From positions 27,083 to 91,082 of the forward strand of contig DYEC01000020.1 in NCBI GenBank assembly GCA_020725865.1: a stretch of DNA of 64,000 bases, given 5' to 3'. Within the stretch, counting starts at the first letter, position 1; each line of letters begins with the position of its first letter. A model generated the notes under the pieces. It had not been told where the DNA came from. It did not search any database and was given only the letters and a program-made list of their open reading frames with translations. A program made the translations under genes and the position numbers. This document shows, piece by piece, positions 26,249-34,891 of the stretch. Source of the DNA: Anaerolinea sp. (GTDB lineage: Bacteria > Chloroflexota > Anaerolineae > Anaerolineales > Anaerolineaceae).

Positions 26249-27811
26249 ATGAAGCGCGGTAGGCACAGTGTAAACTTAAAGCGCTGGCTGTGGATGTCTC
26301 TGCTGGCGCTGTTTTGCTTTGCCTGCGCGTTGACCACCACCGATGATCTGCCTGCGCAGGTGACGCGCAGTGTCCTGTTCAATCCCACTCTGCGCGTAAC
26401 GCCGCCGTCATGGGCAGTGCAGGCGACGCCGTCCTACCGTCTGCCGCCGACGCGTGTTCCCGGCGCACCTGTACTGACTCCCACTGCGGATGCGCCGCGC
26501 GTCTTGCCCACCCTGCGCGCCGAAACGGAGATTTACATCGTCCAGCCCGGCGATACGCTGGGGGTGATCGCCCGGCGCTACGGCATCAGCCTGGATCAAC
26601 TGGTGCGGGCAAACCAGATTGAGAACCCCGACCTGCTTTCCGTTGGGCAGGTGCTGACTATCCCGCCGCCCTTACCGGTTGCCGTTGCACCTTCCTTCAA
26701 AATCATTCCCGACTCGGAACTGGTGAATGGACCCGTCAGCGCGTTTTTTGACCTCGCCGGATTTATTCAGGATCAAAACGGTTACCTGCGACAGCATCAG
26801 GAAGACGTGGACGGCGAAATGCTCTCCGGAACGCGGATTGTCGAACGCATTGGATTGGAGTATTCGGTCAACCCGCGCCTGCTGTTGGCGGTTCTGGAAT
26901 ACCAGAGCGGCTGGCTGACTGCCGTGCAGGTGGATGAGATAACGAAAGAATATCCTGTCCGCTATGTGGATGCCAACCGTAAAGGGTTGTACCGTCAGCT
27001 TGCCTGGACTGCCAACAACTTGAACCGCGGCTATTACCTCTGGAAAGTGAACGCTGTCCCTGCGTTGATTCTAGCCGATGGGAAGATTGTCACAGCGGAA
27101 GAGACTGTGAATGCCGGAACGGCGGGCGTGCAGTACCTGTTCAGCCAGTTGTACCATCTCGAGGATTGGCAGCGGGCGGTTGGGGAAAAGGGCTTATTTG
27201 CAGTGTATCAAAAGTTGTTTGGCTATCCCTTTGATGTTGCGCTCGAGCCGCAGATTCCGCATGATCTGACACAGCCGCCGCTTGAACTGCCCTTTGAACC
27301 GGGTATCCTGTGGTCGTTCACCGGCGGACCGCACGGCGGCTGGGGGGATGGCTCGGCATGGGCGGCGTTGGATTTTGCGCCGCCGGGCAACGCGCTGGGT
27401 TGTGTGCCTTCGGATGCATGGGTGACCGCGGCGGCAGATGGGCTGATCGTCCGTTCGAGGTATGGTGTGGCAGTGCTCGATCTGGACGGCGATGGGTTTG
27501 AACAGACTGGCTGGACAATTCTGTATCTGCATCTGGACAGCCGCGAGCGGATTGCCGAAGGGAGCTGGGTGCGGACAGGGGACCGGCTGGGGCATCCATC
27601 CTGTGAGGGTGGAATTTCCAGCGGGACGCACATTCACCTCGCGAGACGGTATAATGGAGAGTGGATTTCCGCCGATGGCTCGCTTCCTTTTTACATGAGT
27701 GGCTGGGTATCAGAAGGTACTGGCATTGAATACGATGGTTACCTGAAGAAAGATGGGCAAATTGTCGAAGCATGGAATGGACGCAGGGCTGAAAATCAGA
27801 TTCAGCGCTAG
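26249..27811 (+). CDS. LysM-M23 lipoprotein, copy 1
   Basis: Predicted cell-wall peptidase lipoprotein. Order: signal with lipobox FCFAC, Thr/Pro linker, LysM domain (YIVQPGDTLGVIARRYGISL), a helical middle region (NPRLLLAVLEYQSGW) and a C-terminal M23/lysostaphin-like domain. The metal ligands are plausibly His in GPHGGWG, Asp in AALDFAP and the HxH of GTHIHLARR. A calcium-loop-like DLDGDG insert sits in the M23 domain. ATG 26249 has AGGTGG six bases upstream; ATG 26231 would add six residues. Two paralogues follow directly. Peptidoglycan endopeptidase activity is family inference. Confidence 0.87.
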   Translation: MKRGRHSVNLKRWLWMSLLALFCFACALTTTDDLPAQVTRSVLFNPTLRVTPPSWAVQATPSYRLPPTRVPGAPVLTPTADAPRVLPTLRAETEIYIVQPGDTLGVIARRYGISLDQLVRANQIENPDLLSVGQVLTIPPPLPVAVAPSFKIIPDSELVNGPVSAFFDLAGFIQDQNGYLRQHQEDVDGEMLSGTRIVERIGLEYSVNPRLLLAVLEYQSGWLTAVQVDEITKEYPVRYVDANRKGLYRQLAWTANNLNRGYYLWKVNAVPALILADGKIVTAEETVNAGTAGVQYLFSQLYHLEDWQRAVGEKGLFAVYQKLFGYPFDVALEPQIPHDLTQPPLELPFEPGILWSFTGGPHGGWGDGSAWAALDFAPPGNALGCVPSDAWVTAAADGLIVRSRYGVAVLDLDGDGFEQTGWTILYLHLDSRERIAEGSWVRTGDRLGHPSCEGGISSGTHIHLARRYNGEWISADGSLPFYMSGWVSEGTGIEYDGYLKKDGQIVEAWNGRRAENQIQR

Positions 27812-29390
27812 GTCTGCTTTCCCTTTCGTTGTGCTGAGTGTGTGGTTGCTCTCAATTCTGGCATGTACGCGCAGCGTCGTTCAGCCTTGGGAAGTGACCG
27901 CAACCGTTCAGGTGCTTTCGTTTACACAGACCGCGCTGGCGGCAAAAATGAGCGGCGGCTCTTTGCACGCGCAGACGGTTATATCGCCGACCCCTGTTAA
28001 TTCGCCAATGCCATTACCGACCTCAACGCCGATTCCTCCCGACCCGACCAATGAAGTTGCGGTTACAACGCCCGAAGACCCGGTGGTATTGTATTACTCG
28101 CAAGCGGGCGATACGCTGGGCGCGCTGGCGGTGCGTTTTGGCGTCACAACAGATCAGTTCATCACCATCAGCCCGGTCAGCAGTCCCTACGCGCTGCTGA
28201 CACCAAACGAGTTAATTGTTATCCCGAAGACGCTGAAAGAAACCGGTCCGGGTGAAAAGCTTATGCCGGATAGTGAAGTGGTTTTTTCTCCCTCGGCGGT
28301 TAATTTTGATATTGATGCGTTTGTGCAGAATGCTGGCGGCTATTTAAGCACCTATCGCGAGTGGCTCTCTACCGGCTGGAATACCGGCGCGGATGTCATC
28401 GAACGGGTGGCGATTGAAAACTCCATCAACCCGCGCTTGCTGCTTGCCATGCTGGAATATCAAAGTCACTGGGTCTATGGACAACCGCAGAACCTTGCCC
28501 AGACGGATTACCCGATGGGATATAACGAATTCAATCATAAAGGGCTGTATAAACAGTTGAGCTGGTCGGTTCAGCAGTTATCCATCGGGTATTACGGCTG
28601 GCGGGCTGGTTTACTGACTGAGCTGGAATTTCCTAAAGAGCCGGTTGACAAGACGATGCGTCTGGCGCCCGAGTTAAACGCGGGGTCGGTGGCAGTTCAG
28701 TATTTGTTCTCCAAGCTGTACAACAAGAGTGACTGGGGCAGGGCGCTTTATTCGCCCGATGATAGCTTGATTACGACGTATGAGAGGATGTTTGATAATC
28801 CGTGGCTGCGCGCGCAGGCTGTCGAACCCCTGTATCCGACTACATTGACCCAGCCAAAGCTGGAATTGCCTTTCAAGGTGGGGCGCACGTGGAGTTTCAG
28901 CGGCGGACCGCATTCTGCCTGGGGTCCCGATGGCGCGCTGGCGGCGCTGGATTTTGCTCCCTCGGCAATGGAACATGGCTGTGTTGAGTCACTGGATTGG
29001 GTAACTGCCTCTGCGCCCGGTCTGGTTGTCCGCTCTGGAAATGGCATTGTAGTTATTGACTTAGATGGAGATGGTTACGAGCAAACGGGGTGGGCACTGT
29101 TGTATCTGCATGTCAGCACAAAGGATCGCATTGCGTCCGGAACGCTGGTAGCTGAAGGCGACCCGCTGGGGCATCCTTCCTGTGAAGGGGGAATGGCAAC
29201 CGGCACGCATGTTCACATTGCCCGCAAATACAACGGGGAGTGGATTCTGGCAGATGGACCGGTGCCTTTTGTTTTGAGCGGCTGGCGCGCTCATGCGGGC
29301 AGTGAACCCTATAAGGGTACATTGACCAGAGACGACCAGATTGTCACTGCCTGTCAGTGCGGTTCTTTTGAAACCCGGATTACACGCTGA
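27777..29390 (+). CDS. LysM-M23 lipoprotein, copy 2
   Basis: Paralogue of the preceding gene with the same order: lipobox SILAC, linker, LysM (YYSQAGDTLGALAVRFGVTT), the NPRLLLAMLEYQSHW block and an M23 domain with GPHSAWG, AALDFAP, DLDGDG and GTHVHIARK. The start overlaps the end of copy 1 by 35 bases; an upstream in-frame codon at 27753 is possible. Its own stop overlaps copy 3 (TGATG). The LysM sequence is diverged from copy 1, so the duplication is old or under differing selection. Confidence 0.86.
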   Translation: MDAGLKIRFSARSAFPFVVLSVWLLSILACTRSVVQPWEVTATVQVLSFTQTALAAKMSGGSLHAQTVISPTPVNSPMPLPTSTPIPPDPTNEVAVTTPEDPVVLYYSQAGDTLGALAVRFGVTTDQFITISPVSSPYALLTPNELIVIPKTLKETGPGEKLMPDSEVVFSPSAVNFDIDAFVQNAGGYLSTYREWLSTGWNTGADVIERVAIENSINPRLLLAMLEYQSHWVYGQPQNLAQTDYPMGYNEFNHKGLYKQLSWSVQQLSIGYYGWRAGLLTELEFPKEPVDKTMRLAPELNAGSVAVQYLFSKLYNKSDWGRALYSPDDSLITTYERMFDNPWLRAQAVEPLYPTTLTQPKLELPFKVGRTWSFSGGPHSAWGPDGALAALDFAPSAMEHGCVESLDWVTASAPGLVVRSGNGIVVIDLDGDGYEQTGWALLYLHVSTKDRIASGTLVAEGDPLGHPSCEGGMATGTHVHIARKYNGEWILADGPVPFVLSGWRAHAGSEPYKGTLTRDDQIVTACQCGSFETRITR

Positions 29391-30868
29391 TGTTCAAAAA
29401 GACCTGCCTGCTTTGTTTTGTTACGCTTTTTATGGTGCTGGTGTTGGGGTGTGCCCCTCAGACCAGCCCGGTAGTGGAATCATCTGAGCTGCAGCCCCGA
29501 AGTGATTCGGTGGTGGTATCCGAACCCGTGCCGACCCCGTTGCCCACGCGCCCTGTGTATTCTCCCGGTGAACTTGTAGATTACATTGCGCAGACGGGGG
29601 ACACACTTCCTGCGTTGGCTGCACACTTTAACACAACAGAAAGAGAAATACGGGCGTCAAATCCGATTATCCCGCAGGGCGTTACCACTTTGCCCCCCGG
29701 TTTCCCGATGAAAATTCCTATTTACTATCAACCGTTGTGGGGGAGTCCTTATCAGATTATTCCGGACAGCCTTTTTGTTAACGGTCCTGCCCAGCGAGAC
29801 TTTGATCCGGAGGCTTTCGTTGCCGCTCAGCCGGGATGGCTGAAGGACTATGAGTTTTATGCGGGGAGCAAAAACCGGCGCGGCGGCGAGCTGGTTCAAT
29901 ATGTGGCGGAGTATTACAGCATCAGCCCGCGATTGTTGCTCGCTCTGATCGAATATCAGGCAGGCGGTTTGAGTCAGCCTGATCTTGCCGAAGAATTGCA
30001 ACAGTATCCGTTGGGCTTTCGTGACCGAGCCCATGAAGGGTTGTACCGGCAATTGTTATGGGCAGCGAATACGCTTAACAACGGATATTATGGCTGGCGA
30101 ACAGGACACCTGAGTTTATTTGAACTGGCGGATGGTTCACTGGAGCGTGCCGATCCGTGGCAAAATGCTGCCAGTGTGGCGCTTCATTATTACTTTGGAA
30201 AAATCATCTCGGGAGATGACTATCAACAAGCGATCCACGCGAACGGTCTGGCAAAGACCTACGAAAGCCTGTTCGGTTTGATTTGGGAGAAAAGCGAGCC
30301 GCATATCCCCGGCAGCCTACAGCAGCCGCCGATGCAGCTCCCCTTTTCTGCCGGTAGTATGTGGGCATATACCGGTGGTCCCCATACCGGCTGGGGTGAT
30401 GGCGAGCCATGGGCGGCAATTGATTTTGCTCCACCGGCTGTCGCAGGCGGCTGTAAATATACTGAACAGCTTGCTACGGCTGTTGCTGAGGGGATTATTG
30501 TTCGAAAAGACACCGGCGTTGCGGTGCTTGATCTGGATGGCGACGGCGATGAACGGACAGGCTGGACGGTGTTTTATTTGCATCTGGAAACGGCTTCCAT
30601 TCCGCCGGTGGGTGTACATCTGAAGGCGGGAGAGCCGATTGGGCGTCCTTCCTGTGAGGGCGGACGCACAACCGGAACACATGTGCATATTGCCCGCAAG
30701 TACAACGGGGAATGGATTCCTGCAGATGGCGCGCTGGCATTTAATCTGGAAGGCTGGATTGCTAAAAACGGCAAGCTGCCCTATGAGGGCAGCCTGGTAC
30801 GTTTCAGTCAGATTGTACGCGCTTGCGATTGTGCAGATAATGCTTCACAACTGCAAGCTGGGAAGTAA
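29390..30868 (+). CDS. LysM-M23 lipoprotein, copy 3
   Basis: Third paralogue, 492 residues: lipobox LVLGC, linker, a more degenerate LysM (YIAQTGDTLPALAAHFNTTE), the SPRLLLALIEYQAGG block and M23 domain with GPHTGWG, AAIDFAP, DLDGDGDE and GTHVHIARK. The likely metal ligands are retained. Translation is coupled to copy 2 by a one-base overlap. The three may cleave different bonds or form one complex at the outer face of the membrane. It is convergent with the OsmC gene. Confidence 0.86.
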   Translation: MFKKTCLLCFVTLFMVLVLGCAPQTSPVVESSELQPRSDSVVVSEPVPTPLPTRPVYSPGELVDYIAQTGDTLPALAAHFNTTEREIRASNPIIPQGVTTLPPGFPMKIPIYYQPLWGSPYQIIPDSLFVNGPAQRDFDPEAFVAAQPGWLKDYEFYAGSKNRRGGELVQYVAEYYSISPRLLLALIEYQAGGLSQPDLAEELQQYPLGFRDRAHEGLYRQLLWAANTLNNGYYGWRTGHLSLFELADGSLERADPWQNAASVALHYYFGKIISGDDYQQAIHANGLAKTYESLFGLIWEKSEPHIPGSLQQPPMQLPFSAGSMWAYTGGPHTGWGDGEPWAAIDFAPPAVAGGCKYTEQLATAVAEGIIVRKDTGVAVLDLDGDGDERTGWTVFYLHLETASIPPVGVHLKAGEPIGRPSCEGGRTTGTHVHIARKYNGEWIPADGALAFNLEGWIAKNGKLPYEGSLVRFSQIVRACDCADNASQLQAGK

Positions 30869-30880
30869 ACTTCCGTAGAT

Positions 30881-31297
30881 TTATACCTGATGAATAGTGA
30901 TCTTGTGAGAGATGGGCACTGCTTTGCTCAACATTGCCTGCCCTGGGCAGTATTTTGTTTCGGAGAGTTCCACCGCTCGCTCAACTGCATCTGGGTCAAG
31001 GTTGTGTCCGCTGATGATGTATTCGATGACAATATCGGTAAACACTCTGGGGTGTTCCATTGTTCGTTCAGCATGGACAGCCACTTCAAAACCGGTTACA
31101 TCCTGACGTTTCTTCTGAAGTATAGAAATGACATCCATAGCAGTGCATCCTGCCAACCCAACCAAAAACAACTCCATCGGGCGAAAACCATCATTGTCAC
31201 CGCCTACCTGAGGCTCAGCACCCAGGGGTACAGTGAAGCCGGTATCTGCGGTGCCGGTGAAGCTCAGACGACCTTTCCACGTTACTTTTGCATCCAT
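30881..31297 (-). CDS. OsmC-family protein
   Basis: The 138-residue OsmC/Ohr-fold protein has the two expected cysteines, in VGLAGCTAMDVISIL and ETKYCPGQAML. Family members are thiol-dependent peroxidases for organic or lipid hydroperoxides. GGGAGGG lies upstream of the ATG. It is the last gene of the minus-strand run, just after a glutaredoxin-like disulfide oxidoreductase that could serve as its reductant; that pairing is inferred from position. Confidence 0.9.
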   Translation of the reverse strand: MDAKVTWKGRLSFTGTADTGFTVPLGAEPQVGGDNDGFRPMELFLVGLAGCTAMDVISILQKKRQDVTGFEVAVHAERTMEHPRVFTDIVIEYIISGHNLDPDAVERAVELSETKYCPGQAMLSKAVPISHKITIHQV

Positions 31298-31326
31298 TTT
31301 GATATCCCTCCCCAGTTTTGTAAAGC

Positions 31327-32001
31327 TTAAGCTTCAGCATCCACCACATCGCGAATTTTTTCCAGCAGGACAAATTCCGGTGCAGCGCCAATTAATTCAT
31401 TTGCACCGAAGTTGATGGTCGTATGCGGTACGCCGCTCACACCAAATTCATTTGCCAGCATGGGGAATTCCATCGCTTCCACCATTTCGGCTTCCACCAT
31501 TGGGCTTTCAAAAGCCATCTGGTGTGCCAGAACCACTGCTTGCGGACAGTAAGGACAGGTTGGCGTGACGAAGACCTGTAGGAAAATCGGTTTTTCCAGG
31601 CTGGCGAGGTAGTCGCGGGTTTCCTGTTTCAATCCGGAATCGCCGGAAGAAACCATCAAAATATCCCTGATCAGCGAGGTAAACTCATGTCCTGCAGGAA
31701 TGCCGGCGTAGCGGATGCCGTGATCCACAATTTCGCCATCTCTGAGGCTCGCAATCACGATACCCGGTACCTTATCTACACTGTACTTTTTCAGTGCTTC
31801 AGGGTTTTCATCCTCGTCAAAAGAATGTAGCTCCAGCTTATCCGATATAGCCGCAATTTCTTCCAGCAGTTGCAGAGTTTGAGGGCAGTATTCGCAATCT
31901 GTCTTGTTGCCGAAGAACAATAAAGCAACCGGATGTTTCAAACTGTCGAACATCTCAGCGAGCTGCTTTACAATCTCATCGTCTAATAATCTTTCCATCA
32001 T
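31327..32001 (-). CDS. Protein disulfide oxidoreductase with two thioredoxin folds
   Basis: The 224-residue protein contains two thioredoxin-like halves with redox motifs CEYC (about residue 38) and CPYC (about residue 151), and cis-Pro segments VDKVPGIV and VSGVPHTT. This is the PDO/glutaredoxin-like layout found in thermophiles and some anaerobes. It probably reduces or isomerises cytoplasmic disulfides. No signal peptide is seen. AAGGAG precedes the start. It is followed 30 bases later by OsmC, consistent with a peroxide-defence pair. Confidence 0.9.
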   Translation of the reverse strand: MMERLLDDEIVKQLAEMFDSLKHPVALLFFGNKTDCEYCPQTLQLLEEIAAISDKLELHSFDEDENPEALKKYSVDKVPGIVIASLRDGEIVDHGIRYAGIPAGHEFTSLIRDILMVSSGDSGLKQETRDYLASLEKPIFLQVFVTPTCPYCPQAVVLAHQMAFESPMVEAEMVEAMEFPMLANEFGVSGVPHTTINFGANELIGAAPEFVLLEKIRDVVDAEA

Positions 32002-32051
32002 TTATCTCCTTAATTTTTTCTAATCACCCGAACTGGGTGACAATCTACTTA

Positions 32052-32255
32052 TCAGGTAAAGGCGCCGCCTTCAGCCTGGTATCCACACTCTGGGCAAACA
32101 ACCTGAAGCATTCCATTGTATACCAGTGTTGCCTGACCGCAACGAGGGCAGGGTTCACCTGCTATTGGGACTAGGTGGGTACTTTCTTGCAGTTCGCCAC
32201 ATTGTTGCTCAGAATGAGAAGGCACAAAAGTTTGTACAGGCTCGTTATTTTTCAT
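32052..32255 (-). CDS. Small zinc-ribbon protein
   Basis: The 67-residue protein's C-terminal half has CPRCG and CPECG separated by 16 residues, a classic zinc ribbon. The N-terminal half is polar and unrecognised. No good ribosome site is seen, so it may depend on translation from upstream genes. It lies between the anti-sigma factor and PDO in the same direction. Function unknown; a partner of transcription or a metal-binding chaperone are possibilities only. Confidence 0.6.
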   Translation of the reverse strand: MKNNEPVQTFVPSHSEQQCGELQESTHLVPIAGEPCPRCGQATLVYNGMLQVVCPECGYQAEGGAFT

Positions 32256-32300
32256 TTCAGCGCGTGTTAGTTAGATGCACATTCTCATAATCAGGTTACA

Positions 32301-32549
32301 TTATTTGAGGAAGCTGGTCAAGTCCAGTCGCCGAAACAGTCTTTCGCGCACATCATCCGGGAGGGTTTCTTCCTGTGCCTCTTTCTGGTACAGTTCAATT
32401 GTTTTCCGCAGGGTATTCACCACGATACGGCAATTCGGGCACTCTCTCAAATGGCGTTCAAGCTCTTCGCATAGCACCGGATTCAAGTTGCCATCCACAT
32501 AATCAGAAAGTGTTTCTATCAAATCATGGCAATGCTTCTGTTCGCTCAT
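32301..32549 (-). CDS. Zinc-finger anti-sigma factor (zf-HC2)
   Basis: The short cytoplasmic ZAS-type protein has CHDLIETLSDYVDG and the HxxxCxxC ligand set in RHLRECPNC. It lacks a membrane segment, so it is a soluble anti-sigma, often thiol-responsive in this family. ATG 32549 is preferred because GGAG lies 8 bases upstream; ATG 32555 overlaps the sigma gene stop. Location directly after the sigma gene predicts that it binds that sigma. Proximity to PDO and OsmC hints at redox control. Confidence 0.88.
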   Translation of the reverse strand: MSEQKHCHDLIETLSDYVDGNLNPVLCEELERHLRECPNCRIVVNTLRKTIELYQKEAQEETLPDDVRERLFRRLDLTSFLK

Positions 32550-32551
32550 GA

Positions 32552-33148
32552 TCATTTCTCCATTCGTTCACTGAAGTACGCTGATAGCTCTTCACGCAGT
32601 CGTAAGCGTGCCCGCAGTAAACGTACTTTTACTGCCGATTCGGTGATGCCCAGTGAATCGGCAGTGTCTTTTACAGACAAGCCTTCAACATCCCGCAACA
32701 AGAACACCACTCGCAAAGCTGGTGAAAGCCGCTGGATCGCTTCCTCCAAAACCCGGCGCGTCTCGGTGGATTGCAGTTCGTCCTCTGGTAAACAACACCA
32801 ATCCACGAGTTGTAAAGCTTCGGTTTTTTCTTCATCGTTACTTTCATTATCTTCAGCCAGCGAGAATTGCACCTTTTGCCGACGGAGGATCATCAGGGCT
32901 TCGTTGACCGCAATGCGATACAACCAGGTGGAAAGACTTGAGCGTCCTTCAAACCCCGGTAGTGCATGAAATGCTTTGAGGAAAGTTTCCTGCAACACGT
33001 CTTCTGCATCCTGTGTATTGCCGGTTATCTGTAAAGCCAGCCGATATATCCTTCCCGAAAATAAATCAACCAATCGTGCAAATTCATTGCGGTCACCTGC
33101 CCGCAAGGCGTCTAGAGAAAGGGCTTCGTCAACAGGGCTTTTATTCAT
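32552..33148 (-). CDS. ECF RNA polymerase sigma factor
   Basis: The 198-residue group IV sigma factor has region 2 (FARLVDLFSGRIYRLALQIT, DAEDVLQETFLKAF, STWLYRIAVNEAL) and region 4 (LSPALRVVFLLRDVEGLSVK, ITESAVKVRLLRARLRLRE). ATG 33148 gives the normal N-terminus; longer in-frame extension runs back into the methyltransferase gene. It overlaps that gene by 8 bases. It forms a pair with the downstream anti-sigma. Confidence 0.93.
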   Translation of the reverse strand: MNKSPVDEALSLDALRAGDRNEFARLVDLFSGRIYRLALQITGNTQDAEDVLQETFLKAFHALPGFEGRSSLSTWLYRIAVNEALMILRRQKVQFSLAEDNESNDEEKTEALQLVDWCCLPEDELQSTETRRVLEEAIQRLSPALRVVFLLRDVEGLSVKDTADSLGITESAVKVRLLRARLRLREELSAYFSERMEK

Positions 33149-33815
33149 TAGATGTCGTTTGAGAAAAATAGTTACTTGTGGGATTCTGGCAAGGCTTGAA
33201 AAAGATTGCCGTGTCACTGATGCCGTTGCTGGTCCAGATGCAGCGCCACTGCTTAAGCACGGTGTAGGCTTGCTCCCATAGCGGCGTGGCTGGTTGCGCG
33301 TCAGGTCGAATCGAGTTTGGGCAACGGGAAGTGCTGGGTAGATACAGGTTGATATTGTCAATGATAAGGACTCCGCCGGGGACAATCTTATTCAATAAGG
33401 CACAGACGCATGCATCTCGGTAGATTCCATCTACGAGTGCGAAATCCAAGCTGCAGTCTGCAAATTTATGTGCTTCGCTAACATAATCGGATTGCACCGG
33501 ATTTTCACCGATTTTTTGTGGGCGAAAGAGATAAGTAACATTGGATTTTCCGAGTATTTCCAACTCTCGCCTGACTTTTTCATACCATAATGGGTTGTGT
33601 TCGATGCTAACCAGTGAGGCGACGTGTTTGGAAAGCCAGATCGTGCTTCGACCGGAGCCAAATTCAGCGCCATGATCAGTGTTTTGCAAATAGCTTGCTA
33701 AAATTTGGTTCGCGAAAGGCGTCAGCCAAGGCAGGTCTGGATGTCGGTACCGATAGAGCTTTTCCAGAGAGCGATCAAACAAATAACGGGGTGTCCAGTG
33801 TGTAAATGATCTCAC
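33141..33815 (-). CDS. SAM-dependent methyltransferase-like protein
   Basis: The 224-residue protein has the Rossmann-like first motif GAEFGSGRSTIWLS, an acidic second strand VSIEHNPLWYEKV, and SLDFALVDGIYRDACV followed by VPGGVLIIDNINLY. These fit a class I methyltransferase of the TylF/glycosyl-associated or FkbM-like kind; the substrate cannot be named. The GTG start overlaps the tsaD stop (GTGA) and its 3' end overlaps the sigma gene. The position inside a housekeeping/stress run gives little hint of role. Confidence 0.7.
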   Translation of the reverse strand: MRSFTHWTPRYLFDRSLEKLYRYRHPDLPWLTPFANQILASYLQNTDHGAEFGSGRSTIWLSKHVASLVSIEHNPLWYEKVRRELEILGKSNVTYLFRPQKIGENPVQSDYVSEAHKFADCSLDFALVDGIYRDACVCALLNKIVPGGVLIIDNINLYLPSTSRCPNSIRPDAQPATPLWEQAYTVLKQWRCIWTSNGISDTAIFFKPCQNPTSNYFSQTTSNE

Positions 33816-34891
33816 GCACTACCTCTACCTTCAATTGGAAGCAGGGGCCAGGTTGGCAGTACATCCATGTCCAGAGAATCATGCTTCCCCAGTGCGTAAC
33901 GGAAGTAACCGGCAGCAGCAATCATTGCCGCGTTGTCCGTGCATAAGGAAAGTGCCGGGATGTGGACGGGGAATTCATTTTGTTCCAGAAAAGCCGTGCG
34001 AACAGCGCGATTGGCTGAGACCCCCCCGGCGACCAGAATCTCTTTCGCCTTGTATTTCCGCGCGGCTTGAAAGGTCTTAGTAACTAATACATCCACTACA
34101 GCTGCCTGAAAACTGGCAGCCAGATCCTCTACCGGTAACTCTTGCTTTTTTGCTTCAAATTGCCGTACCACTCGCAGGACGGCGGTTTTCAAGCCGCTAA
34201 AGGAGAAATTCCAGCTACCTTCCAGACGGGCACGGGGAAAATTAAACGCATGAGGATTGCCGTTTATAGCAGCTTTTTGAATGGCAGGACCGCCAGGATA
34301 AGGTAACCCAAGCAGACGCGCTACCTTATCAAATGCCTCACCTGCCGCATCGTCTAATGTAGCTCCCAAATGCTCGTAGGTGAGGTGATCGTACATCAGG
34401 TTAAGTTCGGAATGTCCTCCGGAGATGAGCAGAGCCAGAAGGGGAAAACGAGGGGCGGGCGGAGGTTCCACAACATCCACCGGGTAGACCCATGCCGAAT
34501 AAATATGCCCTTCGAGGTGATTGACGCCGATCAGTGGAAGGCCTTCTGCCAGTGCGAGACCTTTGGCGTAGTTAACCCCAACCACAAGCGAACCCGCCAA
34601 GCCCGGCCCGCGTGTAACAGCAATGGCATCAATGTCTTTTAAACTCATGTGTGCCTGCTGCAATGCCTGTTCAACAACACCATAAATGGTGAGAATGTGC
34701 TGACGTGAGGCAACTTCCGGGAACACGCCGCCATATTTTGCGTGTAGATCAATTTGAGAGGTGACTACGCTGGAAAGCAATGCGCGCCCATTCTCGACAA
34801 TTGCCGCGGCCGTCTCATCGCAGGAAGTTTCAATCCCCAGTATCCTTGCGGGTGGAAAAGATGTCGTTGCATGACGATTATCTTTGTCCAT
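33812..34891 (-). CDS. tsaD: tRNA N6-adenosine threonylcarbamoyltransferase
   Basis: Transfers the threonylcarbamoyl group to A37 of ANN-decoding tRNAs with TsaB and TsaE. LGIETSCDETAAAIV, the metal motif NHLEGHIYSAW, PLLALLISGGHSEL and VAGGVSANRAVR are all present in a 359-residue protein. It overlaps the upstream peptidase by 14 bases and the downstream methyltransferase by 4. TsaB and TsaE are not in the window. Confidence 0.97.
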   Translation of the reverse strand: MDKDNRHATTSFPPARILGIETSCDETAAAIVENGRALLSSVVTSQIDLHAKYGGVFPEVASRQHILTIYGVVEQALQQAHMSLKDIDAIAVTRGPGLAGSLVVGVNYAKGLALAEGLPLIGVNHLEGHIYSAWVYPVDVVEPPPAPRFPLLALLISGGHSELNLMYDHLTYEHLGATLDDAAGEAFDKVARLLGLPYPGGPAIQKAAINGNPHAFNFPRARLEGSWNFSFSGLKTAVLRVVRQFEAKKQELPVEDLAASFQAAVVDVLVTKTFQAARKYKAKEILVAGGVSANRAVRTAFLEQNEFPVHIPALSLCTDNAAMIAAAGYFRYALGKHDSLDMDVLPTWPLLPIEGRGSA

